A stretch of DNA of 64,000 bases from NCBI GenBank assembly GCA_036365455.1, contig JAWQUS010000009.1, forward strand, positions 4,432,001 through 4,496,000, written 5' to 3'. The translations under genes were made by a program, and so were the position numbers. Below are positions 1-10,200 of the stretch, in pieces. This DNA comes from Macrosoma leucophasiata. Lineage: Eukaryota; Arthropoda; Insecta; Lepidoptera; Hedylidae. The notes under the pieces were generated by a model. It saw only the letters and a list, made by a program, of their open reading frames with translations. It was not told the origin of the DNA and did not search any database. Numbering within the stretch: position 1 is the stretch's first letter; every line of letters starts with the position of its first letter.

Positions 1-104
1 TTGCTAATCTCTCCTTTGTCTTCTTCTATCCTGCACATTTGACAATGCAACTGACAAAGACAAAGCATTCTATTGCTAAAACGTACGTTTATGAATAAGG
101 GGGT
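1..104. mobile_element. MITE, right part (cut by window start)
   Basis: This is the same element as the complete copy at 47043-47190. The two share the internal stretch around 30-80 and the terminal block TTTATGAATAAGGGGGT. The left end lies outside the window. It is a short non-coding DNA transposon with no open frame. Confidence 0.75.
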
Positions 105-341
105 AAATGTTTAAATGTGTGCGTGAAATTGTTTCTGTATTTTGTTAAAGTCAATGTGTGAGTTTCGTAGTAATAGATGATTTTTGAAGTGTGCGTGTGT
201 GTCGCACGCATTTCCCCCTGCAAAAAATGACAGACTGTTTTGCATCGGTAATAAACGCTATGGCTACTCCCCTCCAGTCCGCTGCGGCCGGTGGCCCGTG
301 TTGTTCTATGCTAGTAGTAGTTCTCAGGCGAGAACCGAATA

Positions 342-509
342 AGGGCCCTAACTCACTAGGATGTCATGACCACGTTGCCAAGCAAGTAGTACTGAAATAC
401 ATGATACCTAACTCATCTGTCCACCGTGTGGCGACGTCTCCACACCATACTAACTGCTTGGCTACGTAGCCGGCAACGTGGTCATGGCATCCTAGTGAGT
501 AAGGACCCT
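342..509. mobile_element. MITE with about 37-bp terminal inverted repeats
   Basis: The left end (AGGGCCCTAACTCACTAGGA..., from 342) and the right end (ending 509) are inverted copies over about 37 bp, with only a few mismatches, reaching to the GACCACGTTGCC motif. The element is about 168 bp and has no coding capacity. An AT-rich flank (ATA/ATTA) suggests a TA-type target, but the duplication is not clean. The reading frame through 191-469 crosses the element and is not a gene. Confidence 0.7.
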
Positions 510-1262
510 ATTACTTTATCTATGGAACTGTTTACAGCTGGCTCTACAATAGTCTAAAACAGTGATTCCCAAAGTGTAAAAGGAGTTTATCGATCCCTGG
601 GGGTCTATGACAACCTAAAAGGGGTCTACGTCAGCGAAAAAAGAATTAGGGGGTCTATGAAATGAAAATGGGGGTCCACGATAATGGATCTCAACACGTA
701 CACTCATAGTACCTATTTACTTACATCATACTATCTTATAATATCAAAACATAAACATTATTTATAAAAGTACCTATGAAGTAAAACAAATATTATATAT
801 GTTTATAAAATTGTGTAAGTTGTAGGATGTTGGTATTCGCTTTGTGGTCGCAATACTTTATGAACTTATAAAAACTTGAGAGTCGCAGTCTCAGAGCTGC
901 GCTACCTTGCACTGACTTGTTCAATTCGTCACTCTATAAATACGAATGTGGGACAAATACGTTTATACGTTTCCTGAATCTTGAAAAGGAAAGTGCTAAG
1001 AAAATATTTTAAAAGATATGAACAGATAGTATATCACACAAATTATAGTGAGTCAGTGTTATTTTGTTTGCGAGTGCTGGAGAAAAGTTAGTACATTATT
1101 TTTTATTAAATTTTAGTTTTGTACTCGTAGTTAGCAAAGATAGATACATTACGCCAATCATGACTTTGGTTATTAGTAGTTTAATATTCAATCATGCGAA
1201 ATTACACGAGTACTCCTTAATAGTTCAATTTTAAAAGTTTTAATTACAGTATTTTTTATTTT

Positions 1263-1304
1263 ATTGCACTGTAATTATAATCGGTATTATAATTACAGTG
1301 CAAT
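1263..1304. repeat. Perfect 19-bp inverted repeat inside the hAT element
   Basis: ATTGCACTGTAATTATAAT (1263-1281) is exactly inverted at 1286-1304, with a 4-nt spacer. It sits at the 5' edge of the surviving transposase frame, where the internal deletion junction would be. Confidence 0.9.
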
Positions 1305-1319
1305 CTCCGTAATTCGAGC

Positions 1320-1803
1320 TAATTGTTGCAAAAAGATGTTGAAATTATGGAATGTTTTCGGAAAAATAAAAAAAAATATTTTTAATGATAAAACAGAGAA
1401 AGATTTGAAATACTTTCAAACACTCAAAGATGAATTTCAGAAGAGATCTACACTGGACAGAATGTTCACTTCGACGTCACAAAGAAATATACCCGTTATT
1501 TATCCCGTATTATGGAATATAGCGAGGAAATTTTTAATTTCCTTTGCATCGTCATACCTAGTGGAAAGAGGGTTCAGCGCTGTTACCAATCTTCTAACGA
1601 AAAAAAGAAACATACTGGACATCATTAGCCGAGGAGATTTAAGATTAACCCTTACAAAATTGACGCCAAATGTTGATAATTTATTATTAGCATCAGGTTC
1701 ATCCTTCTCACTAAAAATATTGACTTATTGCTTATGTTATTTTATTTATAGTTTATTTAATGTTACGTATATTTTACATAACAGATACAAAATTTCATTT
1801 TGA
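1320..1803 (+). pseudogene. hAT transposase C-terminal fragment
   Basis: The open frame running to the stop at 1803 encodes FASSYLVERGFSAVTNLLTK followed by KRNILDI...GDLRLTLTKL. This matches the C-terminal dimerisation domain of hAT transposases, most like the ZBED5-type host proteins. The RNase H-like DDE core and the BED zinc finger are missing. The frame can be read upstream to 1264 only from a non-ATG codon, and it passes through a perfect hairpin (1263-1304), so that part is not ancestral coding sequence. It is not expected to make an active transposase. Confidence 0.75.
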
Positions 1804-2277
1804 GTATTTTTAATAAATATCATAAATCAAAAAAGTATAAATTAACATGTGTTTTTACTTTAAGTTTTTAACACTAAACTTCACTACAGTTAGAAATTTA
1901 CAAGAAATCAATATCAGGTAAGTAGGGGGTCTACCCAACAAGGAAAAACATGGCAAGGGGTCTATGACACAAAAAAGTTTGGGGAACTCTGGTCTAAAAC
2001 TACCTAGCTATTCTTCTGTATTGTCTTACTACTTGCATTTTAAATAATTTGTTGATAAGGATAATTAATACTGTCTTTGAGTTATAGTCCTAGTAATAAT
2101 TAATATTGTAAATTATTGTAATAATAAACAGTATAGGTAATTCCAATTACAATTTTTGGAACCTACAAGGTGGTTTGAGTTCCTATGTAACACACGTAGT
2201 ATTATTACATATTCTCTGGTAACATATAACCAATATTGTTGGTAATTCTCGACGTTTTAATGTGGTGTGTGGTGTTA

Positions 2278-2561
2278 CTGGTGGTAGAGCTCCAGTGACG
2301 GAGCTCGCGGGCGTAGGCATCACCGCATTACCTAATATACTTGCCGCTAAATGGTAGTGTTTAGCACTATCGTGTTCCGGTCAGGTGGTAAAGTACGGCC
2401 CTGTAATTTCCGGCACAAATGCATAACAACTTAGGACTCAGAAAGTGGTAACGCATCTGCATTTTGACCTTGGTCTTTGTGTGGGTGTCTATAGGCTGCA
2501 GTCATCACTTAACATCAATGTGAACTGCATGCTTGTTTGCCACTTCCATTACATAAAAAAA
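2278..2561 (+). mobile_element. SINE-like repeat family A, full copy
   Basis: About 284 bp. It begins GGTGGTAGAGCTCCAGTGAC, has a second block TAGTGTTTAGCACTATCGTG, and ends TGCTTGTTTGCCACTTCC plus ATTACATAAAAAA. Other copies are at 6355-6633, 21540-21823 and 55545-55769, with fragments elsewhere. The head is palindromic (AGCTCC...GGAGCT inside GGTGGT...ACCACC). There is no coding capacity and no clear tRNA head. The 3' A-rich tail suggests retroposition, perhaps using a LINE with the same 3' end. Confidence 0.75.
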
Positions 2562-2837
2562 TGTACCTATTATGTTAAATGTTAAAACGAGATACCTTTT
2601 CAATTCAAAATATTGCAAAAGTGGTGTATGCTAAAGATTCATATGAATCTGTCTACAAAATGTGTCAGTCTCATCCCGTAGGGAAATATGTCATTCCGAA
2701 TAATCTCAAAGCATGCCCAGGTGCAGTCGGGACGACGACGGAGCATGTAACAATGGCTGCTCAAGATAAAGATCTGTAAATTGTTTAGAGAATAAAGTAA
2801 ATTTTGTAAGTAGGTACCTCGTAAATTTTGTAGGTAA

Positions 2838-2965
2838 GACTCGAACTCGCGACCTAACCAGTAGGTCGCGAGTTCGAGTCTCGCCTGAAGTCAAATTTTT
2901 CTTTCCATTTTTCTATAAAAATAAAATATATTTCACAAGCATGTGTTAATGCGAAATAATATAAA
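2838..2965 (+). mobile_element. tRNA-like repeat family C, fold-back 3' part
   Basis: The tail from 2862 (TAGGTCGCGAGTTCGAGTC then GAAGTCAAATTTTTCTTTCC) matches the 3' half of the complete copy at 3020-3240 and, inverted, the copy at 60757-61010. The T-arm is preceded by its own exact inverse: arms 2838-2856 and 2862-2880 with a 5-nt loop. The head of the element is missing. Confidence 0.75.
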
Positions 2966-3019
2966 ACAATTACTAAGGGTAAAAGCGACTTCTTTACGAT
3001 ATTCATTAAACTGAAAAGT

Positions 3020-3240
3020 CTATTATATCGGTTGCCTAACTAGCATAGTTGGTAATAGATGGCGCTGCTGCTACCATAAAGCAATGCAATAGATGTGAAG
3101 GAAAGATTTGACAAATCGGGCAGGGCTTCGGTAGCTCAATTGGAAGAGCGGCTGGACTAGATTCCCAGTAGGTCGCGAGTTCGAGTCTCGCCTGAAGTCA
3201 AATTTTTCTTTCCATTTTTCTTTAAAAATAAAATAAGTAG
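3020..3240 (+). mobile_element. tRNA-like repeat family C, complete copy
   Basis: A central 3125-3200 block folds like a tRNA. It has a 7-bp acceptor with two wobbles, a D-arm GCTC/GAGC with box A TAGCTCAATTGG, and a T-arm GCGAG-TTCGAGT-CTCGC (box B). The anticodon loop is 9 nt rather than 7. The fold is flanked by a leader (ACTAGCATAGTTGGTAATAG...) and a T/A-rich tail. The same about 220-bp unit is inverted at 60757-61010, so this is a dispersed tRNA-derived SINE-like element and not a functional tRNA gene. Confidence 0.75.
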
Positions 3241-4130
3241 GTACCTACTTAGTACCTACTTACTCACTAACTAAAGATGTATCAGCAAACACAGCAAAGT
3301 AATTGTAATCGTAAAACAGTGACGTGACGTGAGCCTAAAAATTCTTTCTCGGCTTAGACAGTTTATTCCTCTGGTTGTTAAACTAGTCACGCATGATATA
3401 GTTTGAGCAAAGCAAACAATGTTTCTGTCTTAGGTGTTTAGCTGACCTTCAGGTGAATTAGCGCGAAAAACAAACTGCAGTTTAACGTTCCAACACAATG
3501 CGTTCGCACAAGGTGAATAGATACTTCAGGTTTTTGTGTATTATATTGTTACTGGTTTGAAACATCCAATTATAAATGTGAACTTCCAATAGTTGTCCAT
3601 CAATGTGGGCTTAAAATCGCCAGTGGGTAAGTACCGACTGTCGGTAGAGTCGATTTTTTAATATCTTCGAAACTCATACATTTAACATGATTGTGCCGAG
3701 ATAAAAACTCATCACAAACATATAATTATTAGTCAATAATATTATATTTATTAATTAGGCTGAATCTTCTGCAACATTGTTTATGAGTTGGGTTTCCTGT
3801 AGATTCCAGAGAATATTGATATTACCAAGCCAGGACGACATATTTTTTGCAATATCACCAAAGAAATAACTATCGAACTGTATTCTTAAAATTCTATTAT
3901 CTAGGTAACTCTTGATCGATATAGTTAGTACTTACAGGGCGTGGCAAGCGCACCACAACTATGCCTGAACACACACAGTTCGGCCGAACCATTCGTTCGC
4001 CGCTCGTAGTGTCGTGTAGACAGCTTAGAACAACACATCTCTGGGTAAAAATGCCGTTTTGTGTTATTTTAACTGTGTATAGTTACATATGTAGATTTTT
4101 TTAAATATGACAGTGGTGGATGAACATAGC
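3241..4130. other. No gene recognised
   Basis: AT-rich sequence. A GC-richer block at 3938-4075 contains a short open start (MPFCVILTV) that faintly recalls the beginning of THAP-domain proteins, but it ends after a few codons and cannot be supported. Confidence 0.5.
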
Positions 4131-4179
4131 ATCTGAAACACTAAACTATAATTTACCTGCTGCTAAGTGGTAACGTACG

Positions 4180-4212
4180 GTGGTAGAGCTTCAATGGTAG
4201 AGCTCGAAGGCA
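4180..4212 (+). repeat. Family A head fragment
   Basis: Short diverged copy of the family A head (GGTGGTAGAGCTTCAATGG). Confidence 0.4.
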
Positions 4213-4224
4213 CACAATTATCAT

Positions 4225-5300
4225 GTGAGTAATATGGGTATGGGATGTCAGTTAACCTATAATGATGGGTGTCAATTTTGTGGTTTCTTGGGGTGCTGAT
4301 TACGAAAGAGGCAACCGTTTTCGGATCCAAGATGGTGGACAGACTTTATTTATCATAATGTGATATGGGTATCAATTTCGAGGTTTCTTGGGGTGCTGAT
4401 TACGAAAATAGCATCCGTTTTCAGATCCAAGATGGCGGACAGACTTTCTTTTTATAATATTGATACCCATATCACATTTTGAAGAAAAAAGTCTATTTGC
4501 CATCTTGGATCTGAAAACGGACCTTTATTCCCATCGGCCCCCTCTGAGACCGCCACCGGGGTGGCCGTTGGGACTAAATAGTGCCAACGGCCACCCCGTT
4601 TCATTTGCCCCCTTCGTAGTAATACTGCAATGGTTTATTCGCATTTCGCATCGGACGTTAGGTACCAATAGTAAAAAATTGACTTAGGTGACCATTTTTC
4701 AATTTGACAATTGGTGTCAAAATGTAAATCCAAGATGGCGGCTGCATGGAGTTGACATCTTTTTCGTCATGGGTGTCGTTTTATGGTTCATGAGGGTGTT
4801 GAATTCGATATTGGTGTTAAAGTGTAAATCCAAGAAGGCGGCTGCATGGAGTCGACATCTTTTTCATACCCATATCATATTTCAAAAGAAAAAATCTGTC
4901 CGCCATCTTGGATCTGAAAACGGATGCCATTTTCGTAATTAGCACCCCAAGAAACCTCGAAAGTGATACCCATATCACATTTTGTAAAAAAAAAGTTCTT
5001 TGCGGGGGACAATTATCATAAACTAGAGAAATAACACTACAAAGCAATACGGGCTCGGTCTAATAATAAAATACTCATCATCAACATCAACATTTCAGCC
5101 GATTTCCATAGGTTTACAATATCTTGGATTCGAAAACAGACCTTCAAATTGACACCCATATCACATTTAGGTTTCCGCCATCTTGTATCTGAAAATAGAA
5201 GTCATTTTCGTAATCAGCACCCCAAAAAACCTCGAAATTGACTCCTCTAATACATTTTCAAAAAATAATTATGTCTGCCATCTTGGATTCGAAAAAAGAT
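4225..5300. repeat. Array of forward and inverted units with AAGATGGCGG
   Basis: Units of about 90-130 bp share GGTTTCTTGGGGTGCTGATT, CCGTTTTCAGATCCAAGATG and GATATGGGTATCAATTTC. Forward units lie at 4225-4357 and 4358-4460, a pair of shorter forward units at 4725-4860, and inverted units at 4460-4520, 4870-4985 and 5140-5300. Nearly every unit carries AAGATGG(C/T)GG or its complement, giving about eight sites in 1.1 kb. Short open frames through the array (for example 4460-4687, 4688-4942) are chance products of the repeats. Confidence 0.8.
4557..4598. repeat. Perfect 15-bp GC-rich inverted repeat
   Basis: CGGGGTGGCCGTTGG (4557-4571) is exactly inverted at 4584-4598, with a 12-nt AT-rich loop. 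It lies in the only GC-rich island of the 4.2-5.3 kb array. Confidence 0.85.
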
Positions 5301-5588
5301 GTCATATTCACCATTAACTAAAAACACCTGTGAATGTGCGACCACCTTCGACAATATTAGCTTCTGAGCACGGTTTTCACTAAACATCTAAATAGAGGTC
5401 ACATTCAATACTCTTAAATAAAATAAAAATAATTCATTAAAAATATTGTTTAACAAAAACACCAATTTCGATAATAAGATAAAAGTCGATAAAATATAAA
5501 GAACATCTCTTAAGCTGGGATACCAGTAAATATTTTTTTCCACGAAATAATTTGTGAAAAATTAGTATCAATATTGGATGTTTTTTAT

Positions 5589-5626
5589 ATATATGTATGT
5601 ATCTTCACGCCAGGTCCCTAACGGGG
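5589..5626 (-). mobile_element. 3' tip of the LINE found at 7858-8787
   Basis: GTATGTATCTTCACGCCAGG followed by TCCCTAACGGGGTAGGCA is the extreme 3' end of the LINE at 7.9 kb and 25.4 kb, preceded by TATATATATG. It is a very short 5'-truncated insertion. Confidence 0.65.
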
Positions 5627-5835
5627 TAGGCACGATAGTAACTATTAGAAATTAATTTAATCGAACGTTAAAAGTATGCCACACATATATTATCATTATG
5701 TCAATGGATTGATGTGCATTTTTGGCATTTTTAAATGTTATCTATGGTTCAGTAATTGCACGATCATTGTGGAAATGTTATAAACTGATAATACAGTTTG
5801 TGGAAATTATGACATTCGAATATTTCGAATCAAAA

Positions 5836-5982
5836 CGTGCCCGGAGATGTCAACAGGCTCGCCCATGTTCCACGGGCCAAAACGTAATCGGCGAATCGTG
5901 GGTGTACCTATATACTACATGCTTGAATGCATGCATTTATCTCTGCCTACGCCTTCAGCGATTACAGACGTGAAGTTACGTA
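5836..5982 (+). mobile_element. SINE family B, 3' fragment
   Basis: Contains CCGGAGATG(T)CAACAGG, a variant of GGGCCAAAACGTAACCGG, ATGCATGCATTTATCTCTGC and GCGATTACAGACGTGAAGTTACGTA. It matches the 3' half of the complete copy at 40325-40624. Confidence 0.65.
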
Positions 5983-6354
5983 TAACATAAAAATATGTTT
6001 TCATTAGAAACTAATTTAAAATTTGAAAGAATTGACATTACCTACCGCAAGCTAGTGAATAAATATAATAATGTTTTGATTTCATCCGCCTCTCGACATT
6101 GATTCGGAAAATAACCAAGTACCCTAACAATAGCTCGGTCGGTGCCTAGATCAACGCGCGGCGTCTGCCAAACTCGCTGATGTCTTGTTTTATTGCTTCC
6201 CTCGATCCCATTATCACGCGTCATCTAATGGTGTTTGTCCAAACCGGTGCGGTTGTATTTCTGCGAGTAAAAATAATTTAACAAGAGTTCTCGTAGCTCT
6301 ATTGCGCCGTTTGCCAGCTACTCCGCAATTTCTAGTATAATTTTGTTAAATTTG

Positions 6355-6633
6355 TGGTGGTAGAGCTCCAGTGACGGAGCTCGCGGGCGTAGGCACCACT
6401 GCTTACCTAATATACTTGCCGCTAAGTGGTAGTGTTCAGCACTATCGTGTTCCGGTCAGGTGGTAATGTACGGCCCTGTAATTTCCGGCACAGAGGTATA
6501 ACACCTCAGGCCTCAGGAGTGGTAATGCATCTGCATTTTGACCTTGGTCTTTTTGTCAGTGTCTATATGCTGCAGTCATCACTCAATATCAATGTGAACT
6601 GCATGCTTGTTTGCCACTTCCATAACATAAAAA
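6355..6633 (+). mobile_element. SINE-like repeat family A, full copy
   Basis: Same layout as 2278-2561, including the palindromic head (GGTGGTAGAGCTCCAGTGAC) and the tail TTGTTTGCCACTTCC plus ATAACATAAAAATG. The 74-codon open frame inside it is incidental. Confidence 0.75.
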
Positions 6634-6659
6634 TGATCCAAACGAATTAAGAAGCTCCA

Positions 6660-6690
6660 CCTTTTTTTGAAGTCGGTTAAAAAAAATTGA
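6660..6690 (+). repeat. LINE 3'-end motif
   Basis: TTTTTTTGAAGTCGGTTAAAAAA is a short 3'-end motif scattered in lepidopteran genomes; related pieces lie at 12425-12445 and 20397-20412. Confidence 0.4.
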
Positions 6691-6699
6691 ACTTCAACT

Positions 6700-7845
6700 C
6701 AATTAAATTGTAAATGTCATCCGGGTATGCGATAAAGACTAACAAAAGTCAACTTGAATTTGTATTTTAGACATTTTAATTTCTTTGACGATATTGTAAA
6801 AACAAAGGCTCAGTCGTCTCTATTTGGTTGGAAACAGATGTTTTTATTTGGTTTTTCAACGAAGAATATTCTTTTTCGGGGTTTACTTTTATTCAAAATT
6901 AGCCATGGTTTCCAGCGCATGCACACCCATGCATTCACTAAACTAGTCAAGATCTCAAAAGACAGATATTTGAGTTTTTATCGTTCTATTCCTGTCCCTT
7001 ACGTTCTTCTGCCAATTTACATCTCAAAACTCCAAAAAGTACATTTATTCTAATTTTTACAACAAATCTTTTGCGGATGAGGTAGTTCAATTATGGAACT
7101 AACTACCACTTCAAATCAAGCAGATTCCTTCTTGACTTGTTTAAAATTATTGTCAACATAAATATTCTGTCAATTTATTTACTGTCCTAGAATCCTAAAA
7201 TATGTTGCCTGAATCTCGTTCTAGCTAAGAGATCGTTCTCTTAGCGATAAGGCCGCCAATTGTACAATTTTTGTTTTTAATTGTTTTTTTTATATTAGTG
7301 TACAATAAAGAATATTGTTGTTGTTGTGAAGCAAATAGTACATTTTTTATTTTCATCATAAAATATTTTGATATAATGGAGACGTGCAAACAGTAAACAC
7401 CGTCCGTTTACTGGTTACAATGAAGGCGTTGGCCGGTATGTCTCTCTCCGTGAAGATTTATAAGTGACCTCGCATCGTTTCTAGAGAGATTTAATAATCA
7501 TAATTATAGGATACACCACTACTTCATGATTGTATGAACCTGCATTATCATCACCTCCATCACCTTGAGTTGTAGGTCATATTCTTGGCTTTTTATGCTG
7601 CTGGTGGGTGTTTATCTGCTCTATTTTAGTCCATAATATATCGAAAAGATTTTGTGCCGATTTAAAATATGAATGAAAACTAAGTTGTTTTGCAGATCAA
7701 ATAACAACTTAAACACTAAACGTGCCAATATCAATCTAAGTAAGCCTCACTGGATTGAAGCAATCTGATTACCAGGTAATCTTGTTAGTTACGAAGTGAG
7801 TAGAGGAGACATTTTACAGAAAATTTTATATTAGATTAGGTACTT
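6700..7845. other. No gene; one LINE 3' end at 7205-7330
   Basis: A 99-codon open frame at 6754-7053 has no recognisable domain or nearby splice sites. At 7205-7330 the sequence GCGATAAGGCCGCCAATTGT ... GTACAATAAAGAATATTG with a short (GTT)n tail is a typical lepidopteran LINE 3' end. Nothing else is recognised. Confidence 0.5.
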
Positions 7846-7857
7846 ACCTACTAGTAT

Positions 7858-8787
7858 GTATGTATGTATGTATCTTCACGCCAGGTCCCTAACGGGGTAG
7901 GCAGAGAGTGTAGAGCGCCAGACATCCCGGTTCTGACAAACCTCTCGTGCCTCGTCTACCTTCATCATTCTCTTCATACATGCACGCCGATTCCTAAGAC
8001 TTTTGACCCCACCATCAGACAGAACTCGACCTATTTGGTCATGGTAGGTCAGCCTTGGTCTTCCTGGGCCTCTGCAACCATCCACATTCGCATTGTATAT
8101 CTGTTTAGTCATTCGCTCATTCGACATTCTTTCTATATGCCCGAACCATCGGAGCATGCCTTTTTTCATTTTTACACCGATACTATCATTCACACAAAGT
8201 CTCTTTCTTACATCTTCATTACGAACGCGATCGGTGAGTGATACACCGCAGATCTTGCGCAAAGATCTCATCTCGACCGCGTTCAACTTACTTTCATGCT
8301 CTTTCCTGCATACCCAGCTCTCGCTTCCATATAAAAGCGTTGGAGTAAGTACAGCATTATGTACGGCTAGTCGAGCCCGCTGGCTGAGATGTTTAGATTC
8401 TAGCAGCTTACCCAACGCTCCATTCACGCAATTCCCAGCAAGCACTCTTCTTTCTATGTCAGTGGTGTACCTACCATCCTTGCTAAAAGCACATCCAAGA
8501 TATACAATTTCATCAACCTGTTCTAACACTGCATCATCTACTACTACCCTTGCATTTGTTCTCTGTTCATCTTTTTCAAATACTAATACTTTAGTTTTAT
8601 CCACATTCAATTGTAAGCCTTTCTCCATACAATCCTCTTTCATGACTGTGACTAGTGCTTGTAGCCCAGATGGTGTAGAGCTAACAATTACCGCATCATC
8701 TGCGTAAAGCAGACAGTTCACCACTAAGTCACCCATACGCACTCCCACATCCATCAACTTCACCCTCTGGAGGCATTTGTACCTACC
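7858..8787 (-). mobile_element. 5'-truncated LINE with 13-bp target duplication
   Basis: The insertion is flanked by an exact 13-bp duplication, TACCTACTAGTAT, at 7845-7857 and 8788-8800. The 3' end (low coordinates) has a (TGTA)n tail next to CTTCACGCCAGGTCCCTAAC. The 5' end stops at about 8780, inside the reverse transcriptase gene. The internal reading frame at 7876-8763 is intact. It is nearly identical to the inverted copy at 24.4-25.4 kb, so both are recent. Confidence 0.85.
7876..8779 (-). pseudogene. LINE ORF2 C-terminal part (reverse transcriptase, truncated)
   Basis: The frame encodes the YADD active-site box (NCLLYADDAVIVSSTPSGLQ) and then the thumb and C-terminal region: LNVDKTKVLVFE, VYLGCAFSKDG, LLYGSESW, LRWFGHIERM and GRPRLTYHD. 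This layout is typical of apurinic-endonuclease LINE ORF2 proteins of the RTE-like type; the clade call is tentative. The endonuclease and the N-terminal palm of the reverse transcriptase are absent because of 5' truncation. There are no stops or frameshifts in 295 codons, which also indicates a young insertion. The opposite-strand frame at 8093-8707 is a shadow. Confidence 0.8.
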
Positions 8788-8800
8788 TACCTACTAGTAT

Positions 8801-10200
8801 ATTGCAAAATAGGTATTCGAAGGAAAGCAGCAGCGTATTGATTTTCTGTTAATGTTCGTTTGCATATCTGCTAGTAGGTACTTTCTTATAACAACACAGA
8901 AAATAAATCTGCCAATATAAATATAGATAAATACTGTCATGGGTTGTTGTGTGATATAGAAATGTGCTTATTATTATCCGGCACATTAGACAAAGGCGTC
9001 TCTTTGGCACACAATTACGGGGTTGAAATCCAGCGAGGCTCGAGACCAAAGAATCCACTGGATTATTAATCCATCAGTTGCTAAATTGTTATATTTCCGG
9101 TAAGACGGTCTTAAATTAACGGTCCCGTCCCCGCTTCTGTCAGACATTTTTACCCAAAGATATTAAATATCTTTGTTTTTACCTTATGTAGCATAGCACC
9201 TGCCATGATCTTATGTAGTCCAATCATCATAAGTATCTACAATGTGTTCTTTAGTTTACTTATATATGTATGTATATCTTTTTAGTTATAGCATTCACTA
9301 TGCATCAAGGTCTGATTGTTTGCCTCAAGTTTTTAAAAATAACAATTTCTATACACCTAAAAGTGTAGGTACCTTTACATATTTCCTCTCAATAGTGAGT
9401 GGAACGTAATGCGACATCAGACAGGTTTAATGGATGGCCAGATGATGCGGTGCCGTCGGAAGCTGCGTGTGTCCGGTCTGATTCACGCTCGTAATACGCT
9501 TTATATTCCAACTGCGGTTACGAGTCTGCATTCCAGTCTTTGAGATAATGACTTCGGTTATATCTGAATGTCTTTTGCGAATCTCAAGATTTGTAAAGAA
9601 TGTATGCTCTCTTAGCGGGTTCTTTCTAATTGCGTCTTGTTGTTTTGCCGTTGTATCCAATATTAAAAACACATATATTATTGGTGTTTTTTATTGCTTA
9701 CCTTTTCATTAATTATAAAGTTAACGATAGTGAAATTTCTCACGTGGTTATTGTCTGAATATTCATGTCACTAGCAAAGAAAACACTTCATAAATTTAGG
9801 TACCTGTAAATTAATGAATCATGGCAAGTTTCAAACATTGTTTTGTACAGATAAAATTAGAAAAGGTAGGTACAATTTAAAACAGTTCTAAATATCTAGA
9901 AATTTTAAAGAACATTTCCTGGTATTGAAAATATTGTTGCCTCATCGTGATAAAGATTATTTTTCCTACTAACAGTAGAAGCCTAAAAAGTTCCAAACTG
10001 AACTTTAATTTATTTTTTTATTTATTCCGGCAGTTAAGTTCTCAGAATAAGATTTCTAATTTTTACATGACTTAGTTATAAGCGCGAATTTTCATTGTCG
10101 CGTCATCAGTCTTCTAAGTGACAAAGTACGAGTAGGTATATTGATTCAAGTTACAATCCCTCAGCGGGATCTGTAGCAAATTCTTAGAAATTTGATCACT
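8801..10200. other. No gene recognised
   Basis: AT-rich sequence with scattered short frames (8849-9058 and 9427-9672 on the minus strand) that lack domains, splice context or codon bias. Confidence 0.5.

Larger units (their letters stand above)
560..1991 (+). mobile_element. hAT transposon, internally deleted (ZBED5-like)
   Basis: The element is bounded by a perfect 8-bp target duplication, GTCTAAAA, at 552-559 and 1992-1999. Its ends are CAGTGATTCCCAAAG (left) and, on the other strand, CAGAGTTCCCCAAAC (right); both features are classic for hAT. Both subterminal regions carry repeats of GGGGTCTAYG in direct orientation (about 596-675 and 1924-1970). Only the C-terminal part of the transposase survives (see 1320-1740). 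The first roughly 700 bp hold no coding sequence, so the copy is non-autonomous. Confidence 0.88.

Noticed and set aside
191..469. 92-codon open frame
   Set aside because: It runs across a MITE boundary and has no domain.
2278..2330. Self-cleaving HDV-like ribozyme at the family A head
   Set aside because: The head is palindromic, but I could not lay out the required double pseudoknot.
3125..3200. Functional tRNA gene
   Set aside because: The cloverleaf has a 9-nt anticodon loop and wobble-rich acceptor, and the whole unit recurs with shared flanks, so it is a tRNA-derived repeat.
3938..4110. THAP-domain transposase start
   Set aside because: Only about nine residues look right and the frame closes at once; no C2CH pattern.
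8093..8707. 204-codon plus-strand frame (and its mirror at 24574-25188)
   Set aside because: It is the opposite strand of the LINE reverse transcriptase.
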